DNA of 64,000 bases from Hydractinia symbiolongicarpus (GCF_029227915.1 NC_079885.1:21949001-22013000), one strand, 5' to 3'. Numbered from the stretch's first letter, positions 1 through 14,058 are shown. Program-made: numbers and translations. Notes: a model not told the origin generated them from the sequence alone.

Positions 1-3000
1 GCAGGAGGATTGTCCCAGGTCAATACCTCGCTGCTGATCCGAAAGGTCGAGCTATCATGATAGGTATTGACACTTAACAATGCGTTGCCTTTTCCATGCT
101 AGGATGTCATTTCAAAATTTAAAATAATGCTTCTTTTTCCAGGTGCTGTTGAGAAACAAAAATTTGTTTATATTTTAAATCGAGATGCACAAGCAAGGTT
201 GACTATTTCTTCACCTCTTGATGCACACAAATCACACAACATCGTCTTCCACACTGTGGGTATTGATGTTGGCTTTGAAAACCCCATGTTTGCATGCCTA
301 GAGTTGGATTACGAAGAAGCAGATGTGGACCATACTGGTGAAGCTGCACAGGCTGCGCAACAGACACTAACCTTCTACGAACTTGATCTTGGTTTGAACC
401 ATGTTGTCAGAAAATATAGTGAACCTTTGGAAGAATTTGCAAATCTGTTAATTTCAGGTAAAAAATTATTTCGAGTAATTCAACTTGTATTGTCTTGTTT
501 TAAGAATAAAATATTTTATATATATGTGCATGGAGTTCAATATCTGTGTGAGTTGTCATCAACAAACAAACAATGAATAAGAACGAATAAGTTCACAGAA
601 AAAAATTATTAAACCCTGAAACATTGCTCTGGTTATTGTTATGAAAAGAAGTACCTTTGTGAAGGAGAAATAAAAAAAATTTATACTGTACTATATCAAA
701 GTATACTAGCAATTCAACCATACAAAAAAATTTGCTGATTAAACTTTGTTTTCTCTTGCTACCTCATCTATGCCAAATCAATATTTGCTGTAGTGAATGC
801 TAGCATGGTTAAAGTTTACAACTACAAAATTTTTCCATCACAATTTTCTAGGCTTAAAATTAGGAATTAAATGCATTGCAATGATTTGACATAATATTCA
901 AGGTTCATACATGCATTTTAAGTATTTGGTTTGTAGTTTATAACAAACTTCTACAATGTACATTCAAGCTGCTTACAATTTTTTTCACTGTGTTGTGATA
1001 CTATATATTTTGCTGGAAAGTTATCCTCTACAAGTGCTAAAAGGTTTTTGTTATAACTTGAGAGCTGGATTTGTTTCTATGTTTAATACAAATTAATATT
1101 TAGTACCTGGTGGTAATGATGGTCCAAGTGGTGTCCTAGTCTGTTCTGAGAATTATCTAACCTACAAAAATTTTGGTGATCAGCAAGATATAAGATGCCC
1201 AATCCCAAGAAGAAAGGTTGGTTTGTATTATTGTTTTTTGTTACCATTTTTTCTAAATTATCAAAAAATAAATAATAACTTTTGTATAGGGAAATTCTGA
1301 CTTGCACATTTTTCCATTAAAAATAAGGGAGACACTAATCTTAATTGTGGCAAGTTAGTTATTTTGATGCAATGCCACAACATCCATTTATCAGATTAAC
1401 ATCAATGTTTTTGATTAGTGAAGGGATTACAGTGCTAAATAACATCCAAACAGGGTGGTGACATCAGTTTTTTTTTACCGCGCTGGTAACTAGGGACCAA
1501 ATTGGGGCTAATTTTCTAAACCTAGGCAACCTCAACCATTTCAGAATTTCGTAATGTTTATGTTTTGTTCTCTACCTTTTCACAGTCCGTACAACTCTCT
1601 TTCATATATTCATTTAAAGTAATGTCGGAAATTATTTACTATAATAATTTCTTTGATAAGGGTGAAGATTATTAATAGTTAATATTATTAGTTTTGAATA
1701 ATTTTTTAAAGTGTAGTCAAAAAACAAGTTGTTACATGCCAAGTGTATCACTAAACTAAACCCATGTTTTGTATATGTTTATCATTATGTAAAGATGTTA
1801 CAAGCCATATTGCAGACGAAATACAGCTAAAAGTAGATTAATAATGCTGCAAATGTTTATTTTTTTAGAACGACCTGGACGACAATGAGCGCAGCATGAT
1901 TTTTGTATGTAGTGCAACATACAAGACAAAGGTAAAAAAGTTAATTTTTGTTTTTTTAATTACCATTCTGTTTTTGATATTTAATGGGGATATCTTATTT
2001 AGTCAGGAATAATTTTGCATATATGCAAGTGATATATGAAAGTGATTATTAAAGTAGAAAAATGACCAAAAATAACAGCTTATTTGTCTTTATACAAGTG
2101 TTAAAAAAATTTACCAAGGCCTAGTCATATTTTTTATAAAATTGTAAACAAAACTTTCTCACATAGTCTAACAAATATCACCATATTTCCTTATAAAATT
2201 GGTAAAAACACTGTCCCATATAGCTTTAGTATTTCGTAATAAATTAACCTCCTTACAAAGCTTTGTCTTACTGTATTCTTCTGCAAGTATATATAAAATT
2301 TGTAAAAAGCTTTATTATAGAGCATAAATGTTTTGCCATCTTTGTTAAAAAAGCTTTAATCATACTGTATGTTGTTACGATCTGCAAATTTTATGTTCAA
2401 TAAGTAAATCTAAGTGACTTGCCAATACTTGATCTGCTAGTTCGAACCCTCAAGTGTATTTTAAGAAAAATAACTGCGCCAATTAGTTGCAGTTATCTCA
2501 TCTTTTTTACACTTCCAAGTTATTTTCAAGACTGCATTCTTATTTATTTAGTCCATGTTCTTCTTCTTGGTGCAATCCGAGCAAGGCGATATTTTCAAAG
2601 TTACTTTAGAGACAGACGAAGATATGGTAACAATAAAACACAATACATTACTTCATTTTACTTTATTTCTTTCTTTATCTTTTTGCTATTCTGTTTTTAT
2701 TTATTTTAATTAACTTTGTTCCAGGTGACAGAAATACGCATTAAATATTTCGACACAATTCCGGTTTCTTCTGCGTTATGCGTTTTGAAGACTGGCTTTT
2801 TGTTCAGTGCATCAGAGTTTGGTAACCAGTAAGTAGAATTCTTGTGATTACATTTACATGACCATTTCACATTGTCGGATCAGCAGTAACAACTGACATT
2901 AAGTTTGATCTATATTCGAATAGTACTAGGCTTATTATAAAATCAACTTGGAGTCAAAGATTTATTTTGATTTTTTTACCTGCTACCTGCAGAGCTTGGA

Positions 3001-6000
3001 ATGTCAAATAAATAAATAGAATTGTTTGCTTTTGACAAATGGTTATGATGATACAAGAATCTAAAGGTTTTTTAATGACATAATCAACCAGTCAGCTCCA
3101 GAATCTGTTGGTTGATCCAGCGTTTGGGATTTGGACCAATTTTGGCCCATGGTGATCTTTAGAAGCCAACCTAGGAAATCATGTCTGTTAATTAAATACT
3201 TTTTTCAAGTTATTTGTCCTTAAACTTAAGAGTGCATTGTAATGGCTTCCTGATTTTGAAAGTTCTTTTTTTTCTTAATGTCAAAATAAGGTCTAACTTG
3301 CGAAGAATTTCAACTTTGTGCATTATAAGCAAGCATACAGACAGCCGTGTTGGTGTATTATTATATACAGGCTGAAATCATTAAAAAATTAAAATATTAC
3401 AGTTAATGTGTGCCCTTAAAATGAATATGAGAAGTGAATAATCAATTGGATGTGTTTAACTAAATAAAACCTAAGAAAAAAACTTATAATGTTGTGTCTT
3501 GCATTATGTCCTTTTTATTCCAGTGCTCTGTATCAGATTACTCATCTTGGTGATGACGATGAAGAGCCGGAGTTTTCTTCGGTAATGGCATCTGAATTGG
3601 ATGAGGGTGAAACATTTTTCTTTCACGCAAGAGATTTACAAAACTTGGTTTTGGTTGATGAAATGGAAAGTCTTGCGCCAATCATGCATTGTCAGGTAAT
3701 GAGTTTGGTTTATAACGGTTCGTTAATTTTGAGTTATTTTGGTTTTGGTTAGACATTGCCATGGATGGACTCAATTGATTATAGAATTACCCTTCACATG
3801 CTTTTATTCGTCCATACAGGTTGCCGATTTGGCTAACGAAGACACTCCTCAATTGTATGCAGCTTGTGGAAGAGGTCCAAGGTCATCGCTTCGTGTCTTA
3901 AGGCATGGTTTGGAGGTGTGTTTTGATCAATATTATGTTTGTTTATTTTTTGGTTTGATATATTCGATAAATATTTCAGATTTAAATAAAAAAAGTCTTT
4001 TAAAAAAATAAAAAAATAAAAAAAAAATATCGATATTGTTTTCTCACCTTGATAGGTGTCTGAAATGGCAGTGTCAGAATTACCTGGAAATCCAACAAGT
4101 GTATGGACAGTAAAGAAAAATATTACAGGTGAGCTTTTGTGTTTGTTTGAGAGTTTACAGTACAGTCCAGATGTAAGCGTACGCGTACACTCAACTGAAC
4201 TATCGCCGCTCTTCGTTATTAAACTTTTAAAATGTGATATAACGAAGCTTTTCTATCGCCGTTCTTCGTTCTTAAACTTTTAAAATGCGATCTAAAAAAA
4301 CATTTCTGTCGACGTTTTTCGTTTTTAAACTTTTAAAATGCGATCTAAAAAAACATTTCTTTCGCCGTTTTTCGTTTTTAAACTTTCAAAATGCGATCTA
4401 AAAAATAATTTCTATCGCCGTTTCTCGTTTTTAAACTTTTAAAATGCGATCTAAAAAAACATTTCTATCGCCGTTTTTCGTTTTTAAACTTTTAAAATGC
4501 GATCTAAAAAAACATTTCTATCGCCGTTTTTCGTTTTTAAACTTTTAAAATGCGATCTAAAAAAACATTTCTATCGCCGTTTTTCGTTCTTAAACTTCTA
4601 AAACACGATCTAAAATAGCTTTTCTATCAAAATTATAGTTTCAATCTTTGTTAAAATATAATAATTTCTATCGCTTAAAAGCTTTATTTAACCCGCGCAA
4701 CCAACAATGCCTTCTCGCCAGTTTATTTAGTTTCCACACAAAACTTTTGTTTAATAAAAATATTAAACAATGGCTCTTCCTGTCACATTGATAGAGTTGA
4801 TAACATTTGCAATTATGCTATTGGGAATAGTTATGTTAACACTATTTAACAATAGTTAGGCGCAGTTATAATAAGCTATTTTTTTAATAATCTTTTGTTT
4901 ATTACGCGCAAGTTAATGACTTACAAGACTCGCAAGATAATTAATAAGAACAAAAGACAAACAACTACCGCCTCCGAAAAAAAGGTGTGAAACTTGAGCG
5001 TACGCGTACGCTCACATCTGTACTGTACTGTATAAAGAGAGATTCAGAATCAATGGACTCAGTGGTTATAAAGTATAACTGGTCGAATAGATAAACCTTT
5101 TTGCTTGAAAGTCACAAAATAAAGATTGTTAAGGTGTTATGTTGTTTTGACATGCTGTAGCTACTCTGCTGGCTGTGCTTTCCAAAAAAATGCCAGTGAT
5201 GACCAACACTGCGCGAATCTGAATATTGTCTGTGATGCATGATTCTTGAATCTATGTGGCAGATCAATTTGATCGCAAACCATTGTTCTGAGGCAAAAAC
5301 GATATTAAGTTGAAATTTTTCCAAATTTCATTGCAGATAAAGCCTGTCAAAAAACTTATTTTCCTGGCTTTAATATTTTTGAAGTTTGCCAGGAAGATGT
5401 TGCTTCAGTTAGAACAATTTGCATTGTGGGAGTCCCACATTGAAAAAGTCCCACATTGCAATTTTTGGCCAAAAGATATATTTTTAGGGTTCTTATGAGA
5501 TTTCGTACGAATATATTTTTTTATTATTTTTCTGTATTGCATGCATATAGAAATTTTCCGGAATTATGAGCAGAATTTTTTTTCAACAGGAAATTTCATG
5601 TCTCTTTACTTATGTTTTTAAATTATTAGATTACTAAAGAAAAGAAAACAGAGAAATATTTTTTTATTACCTGTACCAAGCTTAATATTATTTCTTACTG
5701 TCTAGACGAGCAAGATTCTTACATTGTTGTGTCTTTTGTAAATGCTACGTTGGTGTTAAGTATTGGTGAAACAGTCGAAGAGGTGACAGATAGTGGTTTT
5801 CTTGGGACCACGCCTACCCTCTCGTGTTCATTACTCGGTGAAGATGCTTTACTTCAGGTAGGATTTAATCAATTTCAGGACAAAAAGAGTGGACATTATG
5901 TTATTTATTCTTTTGTTATTAAACTATGTCATCTCCGAATTATGAGTAAGCCACGAAAAATAAAATTTAATGTACGAAATATGGGAGCGTAAACTTGTAT

Positions 6001-9000
6001 GTTTCTACTGAGATTTTCTTTAGAATTTTTAATCTTTGCCACACAAATATCATGTTTGTTCTGAGTTTGTTTTGAATACCGTACAGTGATTGTTTTTCTT
6101 ACAGCCTTTTTAATTCAGGTCGGCATATATGGCAGTTGCTGATACGAGTGCGAACGTGATAACAAAGCAGACATACAAATAAGATAACCATGTCGGCAAT
6201 TTGTTTTTCAGGATTTTAGAAAATGATTGGTGTAATTTTCAAAAAGTAGTGTAGAAAAATTATTTCAGAGAGTTATTATTTTGTTGTGTTTTTATCTATA
6301 TTATTATAATCGTTTAAATAGTTTTTTTTCTCTAAAATATTCTTTTATAGTTGGAGTAAAGTTCTTTAGCATTAGGAAATTATGCAAAACTAAAAACCCA
6401 AGAGAAATTTAGAAAAATACATAAAAGCAGAATAATAACTAAAAAACACCTTAAAGTTATTGACAAATACAAAATCAGTTGCAGGCCAATTTTTATCCTT
6501 TACAACAGTTTGTTTTTTAATTTGTTTTTCGAAATCTAAAACTATAGATGATTTCTTGCATTCATGGTAGTCAGAATGTGAGAAAGTTGATTTTTAGTAC
6601 TGATACAATGTATATCTTCTCCATGGATAATAAAATTTGACATTTGGATAATAAAATTTGTTTACTTTAATAGATCTATCCTGATGGAATTCGTCATATT
6701 CGTTCGGACAAAAGAGTAAACGAATGGAAAACACCTGGAAAGAAGAGCATCATTCGCAGTGCGGTAAACGAGCGACAAATTGTCATTGCATTAACTGGAA
6801 ACGAGCTTGTTTACTTCGAGCTGGATCAGTCTGGTCAACTGAACGAGTACACTGAGCGAAAAGAGATGAGCGCTGATGTTGTTTGCATGGCGTTAGGGCC
6901 AGTACCGACAGGCGAACAAAGATCAAGGTTTTTAGCTGTTGGGTTGAGTGACAACACTGTCAGGATTATATCATTAGATCCGAATGTAAGATGCTTTTCA
7001 CCTTATTCTCTTCATTTTATCGGGTTGTGGCCTTTTTATTAGTACCGTGAGGAAGGTATTTTCTAAGAAAGCCCATCAGCAAGGTTATAGTGCCTCTCTT
7101 TGTTCTCGTTGTGAGTTAGATACGCTTACCTGTTCCTCATTCCACCTGTATGGTAAATGTATTAGGTAAGCTTTAAGTCTTATTTTTCCCTCGTTGTGCT
7201 TGCAGGCTATTGTAAATGTATGTCATAAGGGTTATCATGTTATATTTCTGGTGTCCAATTTAGGACTGTCTAGAACCACTAACAATAATTTCAGGACTGT
7301 CTAGAACCACTGACGATAATTTCAGGACTGTCTACAACCACTAACGATAAATTCAAGATTGTGTTGAATTACTTATGCTATTTTTAGGACTGTCTAGAAC
7401 CATTAACAATAGTTTCAAGATTGTTTAGAATTACCGATGCTAATTTTAGGACTGTCTAGAACCATTTACGATAGTCTCAGAACTGTTTAGAATTATTTAT
7501 GCTAATTTCAGGACTGTCTAAAACCATTAACGATAGTTTCAGGACTGTGTAGAATTACTTATGCTAATTTCAGGACTGTCTAGAACCACTTAGTATGCAG
7601 GCTCTTCCTGCAGCTGGTGAATCACTTTGCATCATTGAGATGGGTGGTGCAGAAACAGGCGACAAAGCAACGACTGGTAATGTGGGCGGCCATTTTCTTA
7701 ATATTGGCTTATCAGTAAGTGTTTTGCGTGTTTGTTTCACAAAATACATAGTGGAAAGTGTAAAATGCAGATCGTATTAAGTCTATTTCCATAAGGCTGC
7801 GATGGCCGACAGTTTCTTGCCAATCAGAAATTTTAAGTCATAATTCTATTGCAAGAATCGATCGCCAAACTAACTTTCGATGTTGGAAGTGAGGGTTTTT
7901 TGCTTTAGTTTTGTTTAACAGTAAAATGTACAAGATTGTTTTATTGTGTTTAAGAATGGTGTCTTGCTGCGAACAGTGTTAGATACTGTGACGGGTGATC
8001 TTTCTGATACACGAATCAGGTTTGAATAGTTTGCTTTGGCCTGTTTTTTTTTAATTTTTTGTTCAATTGCATCCGGGAATTTTTTTATGCGAACAGCCAA
8101 AAATTAAGTTCAACCTACGATAAGTCTAAGATACTATGCGTTGTGTGTAGAGTTGTTTTTTGTATTTTGAACTTTCAGTCATACTTTTGATTTTCTATTT
8201 TTACTCTTTTTACCCTTAAATTTTGTAACGCGTGGAAGGTAACACCAATGTGCGTGACGTAACAAAAGTCGATATTAAATCGCTCATATCTGCTTTGTTT
8301 TTCATAAGTCGTTCATTCTAGACTGTTAGGCACGTGCCTTAGTTAACTGACACATCATGGCGCATTAAAAGTTTTCTGCTACATATTAAATCTTTTTATA
8401 TTTTGTTTTTAGGTATTTGGGTTCGAAACCTGTGAAATTGTTTAATGTAAGAACTTATGGTTCAAGCTCGGTAAGTCAATTCGTGTTGTTTTCGCGTGTT
8501 CGCCGGGCCTCCGCTTCGCATCAAGGTTGGCAATTACGATATCGGGATTTTCAGTTAATAAATCTACATTAATAGCTCTGAAGGGATCCTTTAAAAAAAT
8601 TAGAGAAGTGTAGGAACAGGTAAATCTGGAATATTTGCAGGGACTTAGAGTGGTCACTACTTCTTGCAACTCCTAGAAATATGATATACTCCTGAAAAGA
8701 AGTGTAAAGTTATAAAGATGGGAAAAAACTCTTCAAAAAAAAAATCTTTGTGGATCTATTTTTGTGTAGGCTTAGCTTTTTAGTTGTCAGGATATAGGAG
8801 CGGTTCATTTTTTTTCTGTCATTAAATTGCTTGTTTTTGTTGGACGAAATTACTCCTGAAAAAAGATGTGAAATCTTCTGGCATACAACTGCAAACTTCT
8901 GGAATTTACTGTTCAAAAACGAGTGGCCACCTTTAGACTGAAAACTGAAGAATTTTTTAAACCTTTTCTTCCTGGCATAGCATGATGTAAAATTAACATG

Positions 9001-11486
9001 ACTTTTATTTAACTAGGTTCTAGCTATGTCGAGCCGAACATGGTTGAGTTACACCTACCAATCCCGTTTTCATCTCACTCCACTCTCGTACGAGTCTCTG
9101 GAATACGCCTCAAGCTTTGCCTCAGAGCAATGTCCAGAGGGTATTGTGGCAATTTCAGCAAACACGCTAAGGTAATATAAACTGTATCTTTCTTTCTAAT
9201 AACTATAGTTGTGTCTGTCGGGCGTTGTAAACATTAAGAACTTTAAAATAAAACTATGAGGCCTTGAAAACCCCGGGTACCCGTCATTCTCTGAAGTAAG
9301 AAACTTTGAAAACCTTAAAATGTAAACATTCCCAGCATTGGCAAAAGTATGGTAGAATGTTTTTTCTTTTGTCATGAATCTTGATATGTAGCAAAAAACC
9401 TTGAACGTTTGAAATAAATTTAGCGGACACCCAAGCAATTTTTACATGGCATTTTGGGCGGTTTTAAGCAAGAGGTGGAAATATAGAAAAGCATTGACAA
9501 AAATAGAGATTTGGGAGAAAATGGCTTTGGCGTTAATGCTTCATTACAAGTGTAGCAGGAAGCGTACGTTTATATTTAATGTTACCTTGTAGGATTTACG
9601 TTACGGAGTGCTGTGTATTTTTATTTAACTATTTTCACGTTATACGAACAGGATTTTGGCGTTAGAGAAGTTGGGCGCAGTGTTTAACCAAGTAACCACG
9701 CCTTTGAGCTATACACCGCGAAAATTCACTATCGACATGAAGACAAGCACGTTAATATTAATCGAAACCGACCACAACGCTATGACAAAAGCTGCGAAAG
9801 CTGACCGAAAGATGGCCTTAGCTCAGGTAAAGTATTTGTCTGTGTCTCTATAACCAACATTAACCGTGCTTTTTTCAAAATGGTAACCAAAGAAAAAGCG
9901 TTACCCGGGATAAGTGTGACGGACATAAATCTGATATCCAGACGAACCCGTGGATTTTTCACGGACTGGTATTTATAAAAGCACGTTTAAGCGGCTTGAT
10001 TATTTATTTATTTTTATTAAGTCGTTTATGTTCATATAGGAAATGGTGGATGCTTGTGGTGATAACGAGGCCGCGCGGGCTGCAGAATCGCAAGTGGCTG
10101 CAAATTTCTTGAACACTGACATGCCTGAGGTGCAATTTGGTGCACCCAAAGCTGGCCTCGGGAAGTGGGCGTCTATCATTCGCGTAATGGATCCAATACG
10201 AGGAGAAACATACCACGAGATACAACTGGAGCAAGATGAAGCAGCCTTTTCGTATGTTTATTTTGCCTTTTAAGTCGCAAGACCTGACTTATCACATACA
10301 GACAACTTGAATGATTGATGTGAACAATATATAGCGAAGTGTTACATGAATTAAATAGACCTTACCCGTATTGTTGTGTATTTATTCATTCTGTCGTTTT
10401 TTTAATTATACTATCGTGAATTCTTTTTTTAATTTTGTTATTATAGAGTTTGTGTAGCCGAATTCTTAACTCGACCTGGCGAGCGTTTTGTTATTGTCGG
10501 CTGTGCATATAAAATGACGCTGACGCCACACAATTGTTTAACGGCTTCCATACACACGTACCGCATGTATCAAAACGATCGTGGAAAGATTCAATTGGAA
10601 TTTCTGCACAAAACACCCGTGGATGATATTCCATCTGCGGTCACTCCGTTTCAAGGACGGATTTTAGTGGGCGTCGGGCGTATTCTGCGTATCTACGACA
10701 TGGGCAAAAAGAAATTATTACGCAAGTGTGAAAACAAGAAAATTTCTTCTTTCATCAACGGAATTGACACGATTGGCTACCGTATAATTGTCCATGACAT
10801 TCAAGACTCGTTTCACTTCTTGAAGTACAAGCGCAAAGAGAATCAACTCGTCCTGTTTGCCGACGACGTCAGCACGCGGTTTTTGACCTGCGGCTGTCTA
10901 ATGGATTACGACACTATGGCCGGCGCCGATAAATTCGGTAATGTATTTTTCGTCAGATTACCACAAGACGTAAAAGATGACATTGAGGAAGATCCGACAG
11001 GAGTTAAAGCTTTATGGGATAGGGGCTTGTTAAATGGAGCTTCGCAAAAGGTTAGTTTCTTTTGCAGGGTTTTCTTTTGGCTAAAAGCCAGCGATGTAAC
11101 GAGTAAGGTGAAGATTCGTTGCCCTGATTTTACTTTGTGCTTTTCTAATAACATTTTTCAACCTGTTTCTCTGTACAAAATCACGATATAAATCGTCTGT
11201 TGTAACGTTAAACAAAACAGTTTAAAAATACATTTGTTGCATTTCATATTTAGGCTGACACCGTATGCATATATCACGTTGGTGAAACCATTCTCTCTCT
11301 ACAAAAATCTACACTGATACCTGGCGGTTCGGAATCGCTTGTTTACACCACGTTGTCTGGTGGTGTCGGAATGTTAGTCCCTTTTACTGGACGAGAGGTT
11401 AGCTTTGTTGATGTCATTGTTGTTGTTGTTATTGATGTTGTTGTTGCCGTTGTTGTTGTTGTTGTTGTGGTCGTCGTTGTTGTTGT

Positions 11487-11520
<34 letters not shown>

Positions 11521-13688
11521 TTCAACGTTCTCACTTTGCTACCCTTTTTGTTTTTCTTTTGTTGTTGCCGAGAAGATGGTGAAAGGAGAAAAACTTTTTT
11601 TATTTTTGTTTTCGTTATTTATAGGATATCGACTTTTTTCAACATTTGGAGATGCACATGCGGCAAGAAAATCCGCCCTTGTGTGGGCGTGATCATTTGT
11701 GGTATCGCTCATCATACGCCCCTCTAAAGGTAAGTAAGAAGTAACGGTGCAAATTAATTTTGAATTCATTTAATCGTAATAACGTGTACCAGTGCTTGAA
11801 AGGGTATGGGCACTAGTTTTGCAGCAATGAATTTCTTAGTATTTAAACTTTTGTGAAAGAAACGTCAGTAGGGTTCAGACAGACCCTGTAAAACCTGGAA
11901 AGAAGGTCTTTTTAAAAAATTTCAGGTGAACTCAGAAAAAAAAAATTTCCCCTTATTCAAGGAAAACTCAGGGAATTTTTTTGTCAGGTTTACCACCTTT
12001 TTGCACCCTAAATCTCTTTAAATCTAAGAAGTAAATGGGTTGTAATTTTACCTGTTGATCATCAGCAGCTCTAATATTTTGGTCATGACAAGTTATGTAC
12101 TGTTTTCAACAAATAAATAAATGTAGGTCTTATATCTGACAATTTTGCTTATTACAATTTGTTAGAGTAACAAGATTTATTAGATTTACAAGATCTACTT
12201 ATATTTGTTCAGGGAAAAAAGGTACCAAAACCAGGTCAGTTTCAGGGAAAAATGCCTTCAAAACGACCAAAAACTCAGGGAAACTCAGGGAATTTATTTT
12301 GTCAGCCCTTGTCTGAACCCTGGTTAGGCATCTTGAGAATTTGTGAAAAGACTAATTTGCAAAAGTTATCGAAACAAATCATTCGTGACGGTTAAATCTC
12401 GTGTTTTTTTATTTATATGATAATCATTCTTATTGTTTAGCTTCATGAAATAATTGTCAACCAACTATTTAAATTTATTCAAAAGCGTGTTGTTGTTTTT
12501 ATCGTTAATGACATTTTTATAGTAACTTTGCACTCATTTTTGGAGCTTCTTGAACATGTAATAACCTACACATTCGCGAAAGTTAATTCTCCAAATAATT
12601 ATAAAAATGATCAGGCCAATCCAAAAGTTATTTCACTTGGTTGCGATTTGTTTGACTTTCGAAAGTTTCGCTCTCTAGACTACGTACATGTTGTTTTTTG
12701 TAAGCATGACATAAGCATCCGTAGGCTTCAATTTGGTCATTTTTAAGCATATTCTAAGCATTATGGGAAGCCTAATATATTGAGCCTGATCATGTGTTTT
12801 TGCATAAGCATATTCCAATAAATCTTTTTGCCATTAAGCATACCCTAAGCGTATTTTAAAGCCTGAAAAAGCACTTTTTCACGAGAATCTTTAAGCCTCA
12901 TTTGTGAATGTTAATTGCTTATAAAAAATGCCATGTATTTTCATTGACATTAGAATGTTGTGGATGGCGATCTGTGTGAGCAGTTTAATTCACTTGAATA
13001 CAGCAAACGAAAAACAATCGCGGAAGAATTGGATAGAACTCCAGCTGAGGTAAAAGTGTACCCGTTAGAACTGTAAATTGTCTTATCCCTGGATACGTAT
13101 TTCCAGTGATCTTAACAATGTTCTTTTAGGGATTTTGTCCTTCTTGCTCTGAATGATAAAGTTCGCTCTTTACTCGCTTGTGTTTTGTACATGAAAACAG
13201 CAAATCAGAAATGTAGAGCTTCTGAATGCTTATCCTGTACGAAAGTGTTAGTCGACATTAAAATTCACATTTTTATTTCTACTACAAGGAGAGTTGGAAT
13301 TTTATCTCTCTGTGTCCGTCTCTTTTAAAAAAGAGAAGTTAGTAAACATAGCATTCAAATTTTTAGCCTGGCACTTCTTCAATGTTATTATTTATCAGAT
13401 TTTGCATTCTTTAAAAGAACTATTTTATTGGTTGCTTGTTGCAAGTTTTCAGCCTGATTAGTCGCCTAACATCTTTTATTTCTTGACAATCTCAGGCTGT
13501 CCCTACAAGTTAGTTACGTCTGATGAAACTCTTGCTCATATTCCAAATTAGCAATGATTTTTGTTTTGTTATCGAGTTCAACTTTTAATTCATGCACTTA
13601 GTTTTTCTCTCGCTAATATTTTTATTCGGCGTTTCATTTACAGGTTTCGAAAAAGCTCGAAGATATACGTACACGATACGCATTCTAA
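1..13688 (+). CDS. SF3B3: Splicing factor 3B subunit 3 (5' partial, 22 exons in window)
   Basis: SF3B3 (SAP130) is a triple beta-propeller scaffold of the SF3b part of U2 snRNP, needed for branch-site recognition in the nucleus. Coding exons: 1-63, 143-457, 1104-1216, 1869-1931, 2552-2626, 2725-2828, 3524-3695, 3820-3915, 4056-4128, 5706-5857, 6674-6985, 7574-7714, 7955-8019, 8413-8470, 9017-9171, 9652-9826, 10040-10251, 10447-11050, 11254-11397, 11625-11729, 12954-13049, 13644-13688. All junctions are GT-AG and phases join into 1111 codons plus a TAA. The protein follows the animal family from RRIVPGQYL (about residue 113 of the human protein) to the C-terminal IRTRYAF. Conserved blocks such as [19 protein letters not shown] and LLRKCENK are visible. 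About 110 N-terminal residues lie upstream of the window. Several introns hold repeats, listed separately. Confidence 0.98.
4158..5030. mobile_element. 873-bp TIR element (MITE-like) with TA target sites, in SF3B3 intron 9
   Basis: The ends are inverted copies of about 36 bases. The left end begins CAGTACAGTCCAGATGT and continues through AGCGTACGCGTAC; the right end is its complement with about three mismatches. Each end is bordered by TA (4156-4157 and 5031-5032), as in Tc1/mariner-type insertions. No transposase is encoded; the interior is a 53-bp minisatellite plus AT-rich filler, so this is a non-autonomous element. It sits in the intron between the SF3B3 exons ending at 4128 and starting at 5706. 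Confidence 0.8.
4200..4622. repeat. 53-bp tandem repeat, about 8 copies, inside the TIR element
   Basis: The unit reads TATCGCCGTTTTTCG followed by TTTTTAAACTTTTAAAATG and CGATCTAAAAAAACATTTC. Central copies are nearly identical and edge copies are diverged, the pattern expected of unequal exchange or slippage. The array lies entirely within the element at 4158-5030. Confidence 0.85.
7258..7593 (+). repeat. 31-bp tandem array repeating an SF3B3 splice acceptor and exon start
   Basis: Ten copies spaced exactly 31 bases apart (acceptor G at 7263 and every 31 bases to 7573) lead into the real exon, which starts at 7574. Each unit carries a version of TTCAGGACTGTCTAGAACC, that is the end of the intron plus the first exon codons. 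Eight of the ten upstream copies keep AG at the acceptor position; the fourth and sixth read CAAGATTG. Alternate units resemble each other more (AACGATAGT versus TATGCTAAT linkers), suggesting growth by a 62-bp dimer. The true exon is fixed by protein homology ([13 protein letters not shown]). Confidence 0.92.
11408..11521. repeat. GTT-rich microsatellite filling a short SF3B3 intron
   Basis: The intron between exons 11254-11397 and 11625-11729 is 227 bases, and about half of it is GTT trinucleotides with occasional GTC or ATT changes. The run starts about ten bases after the donor GTTAGC. Any open frame here is low-complexity shadow. Confidence 0.9.
11869..12322. mobile_element. Non-autonomous element with GGGTTCAGACA ends, in SF3B3 intron 20
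   Basis: The left end reads TAGGGTTCAGACAGACCCTG. The right end is the complement of CAGGGTTCAGACAAGGGCTG. Subterminal AAACTCAGGGAA motifs occur at the right and similar ones at the left. End sequences of this kind recall hAT-type miniature elements, but no convincing 8-bp target duplication is visible and no protein is encoded. Family assignment is tentative. Confidence 0.5.
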
Positions 13689-14058
13689 ACGATCTTCGCG
13701 TCTGAACGTTTTTGCAGCAAAAATGTGAGCACGAAAAGAAGATTAGTTTGGTCTCGATGTATCGGTTTGGTCTCGATGTACCAGTTTGGTAAAGACAGAA
13801 AGACATTTCTAAACAGGCATAATTTGATGTCTAGTTTTTTTTATTCTTATTTTATTTGTTTGAACTAATCATAAACGCTATTCTTAGCACTGCTTAGAGT
13901 TCTAGCATCGAAAGGAGGGTCCCGGTTTTCGTTAAATGTCAAAAATGTTGGATTGATAACCGTTACAAAAAGTTCGATATTAATTCGAAATTTTACCAAG
14001 AAATGAGAAAATTACAAAATAATTGTATATTGTGAAAAAATGGGAAATATATTGTCAC

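Noticed and set aside
11343-11727. Overlapping open frames on both strands rich in valine, leucine or threonine
   Set aside because: They are translations of the GTT microsatellite in an SF3B3 intron and have no coding support.
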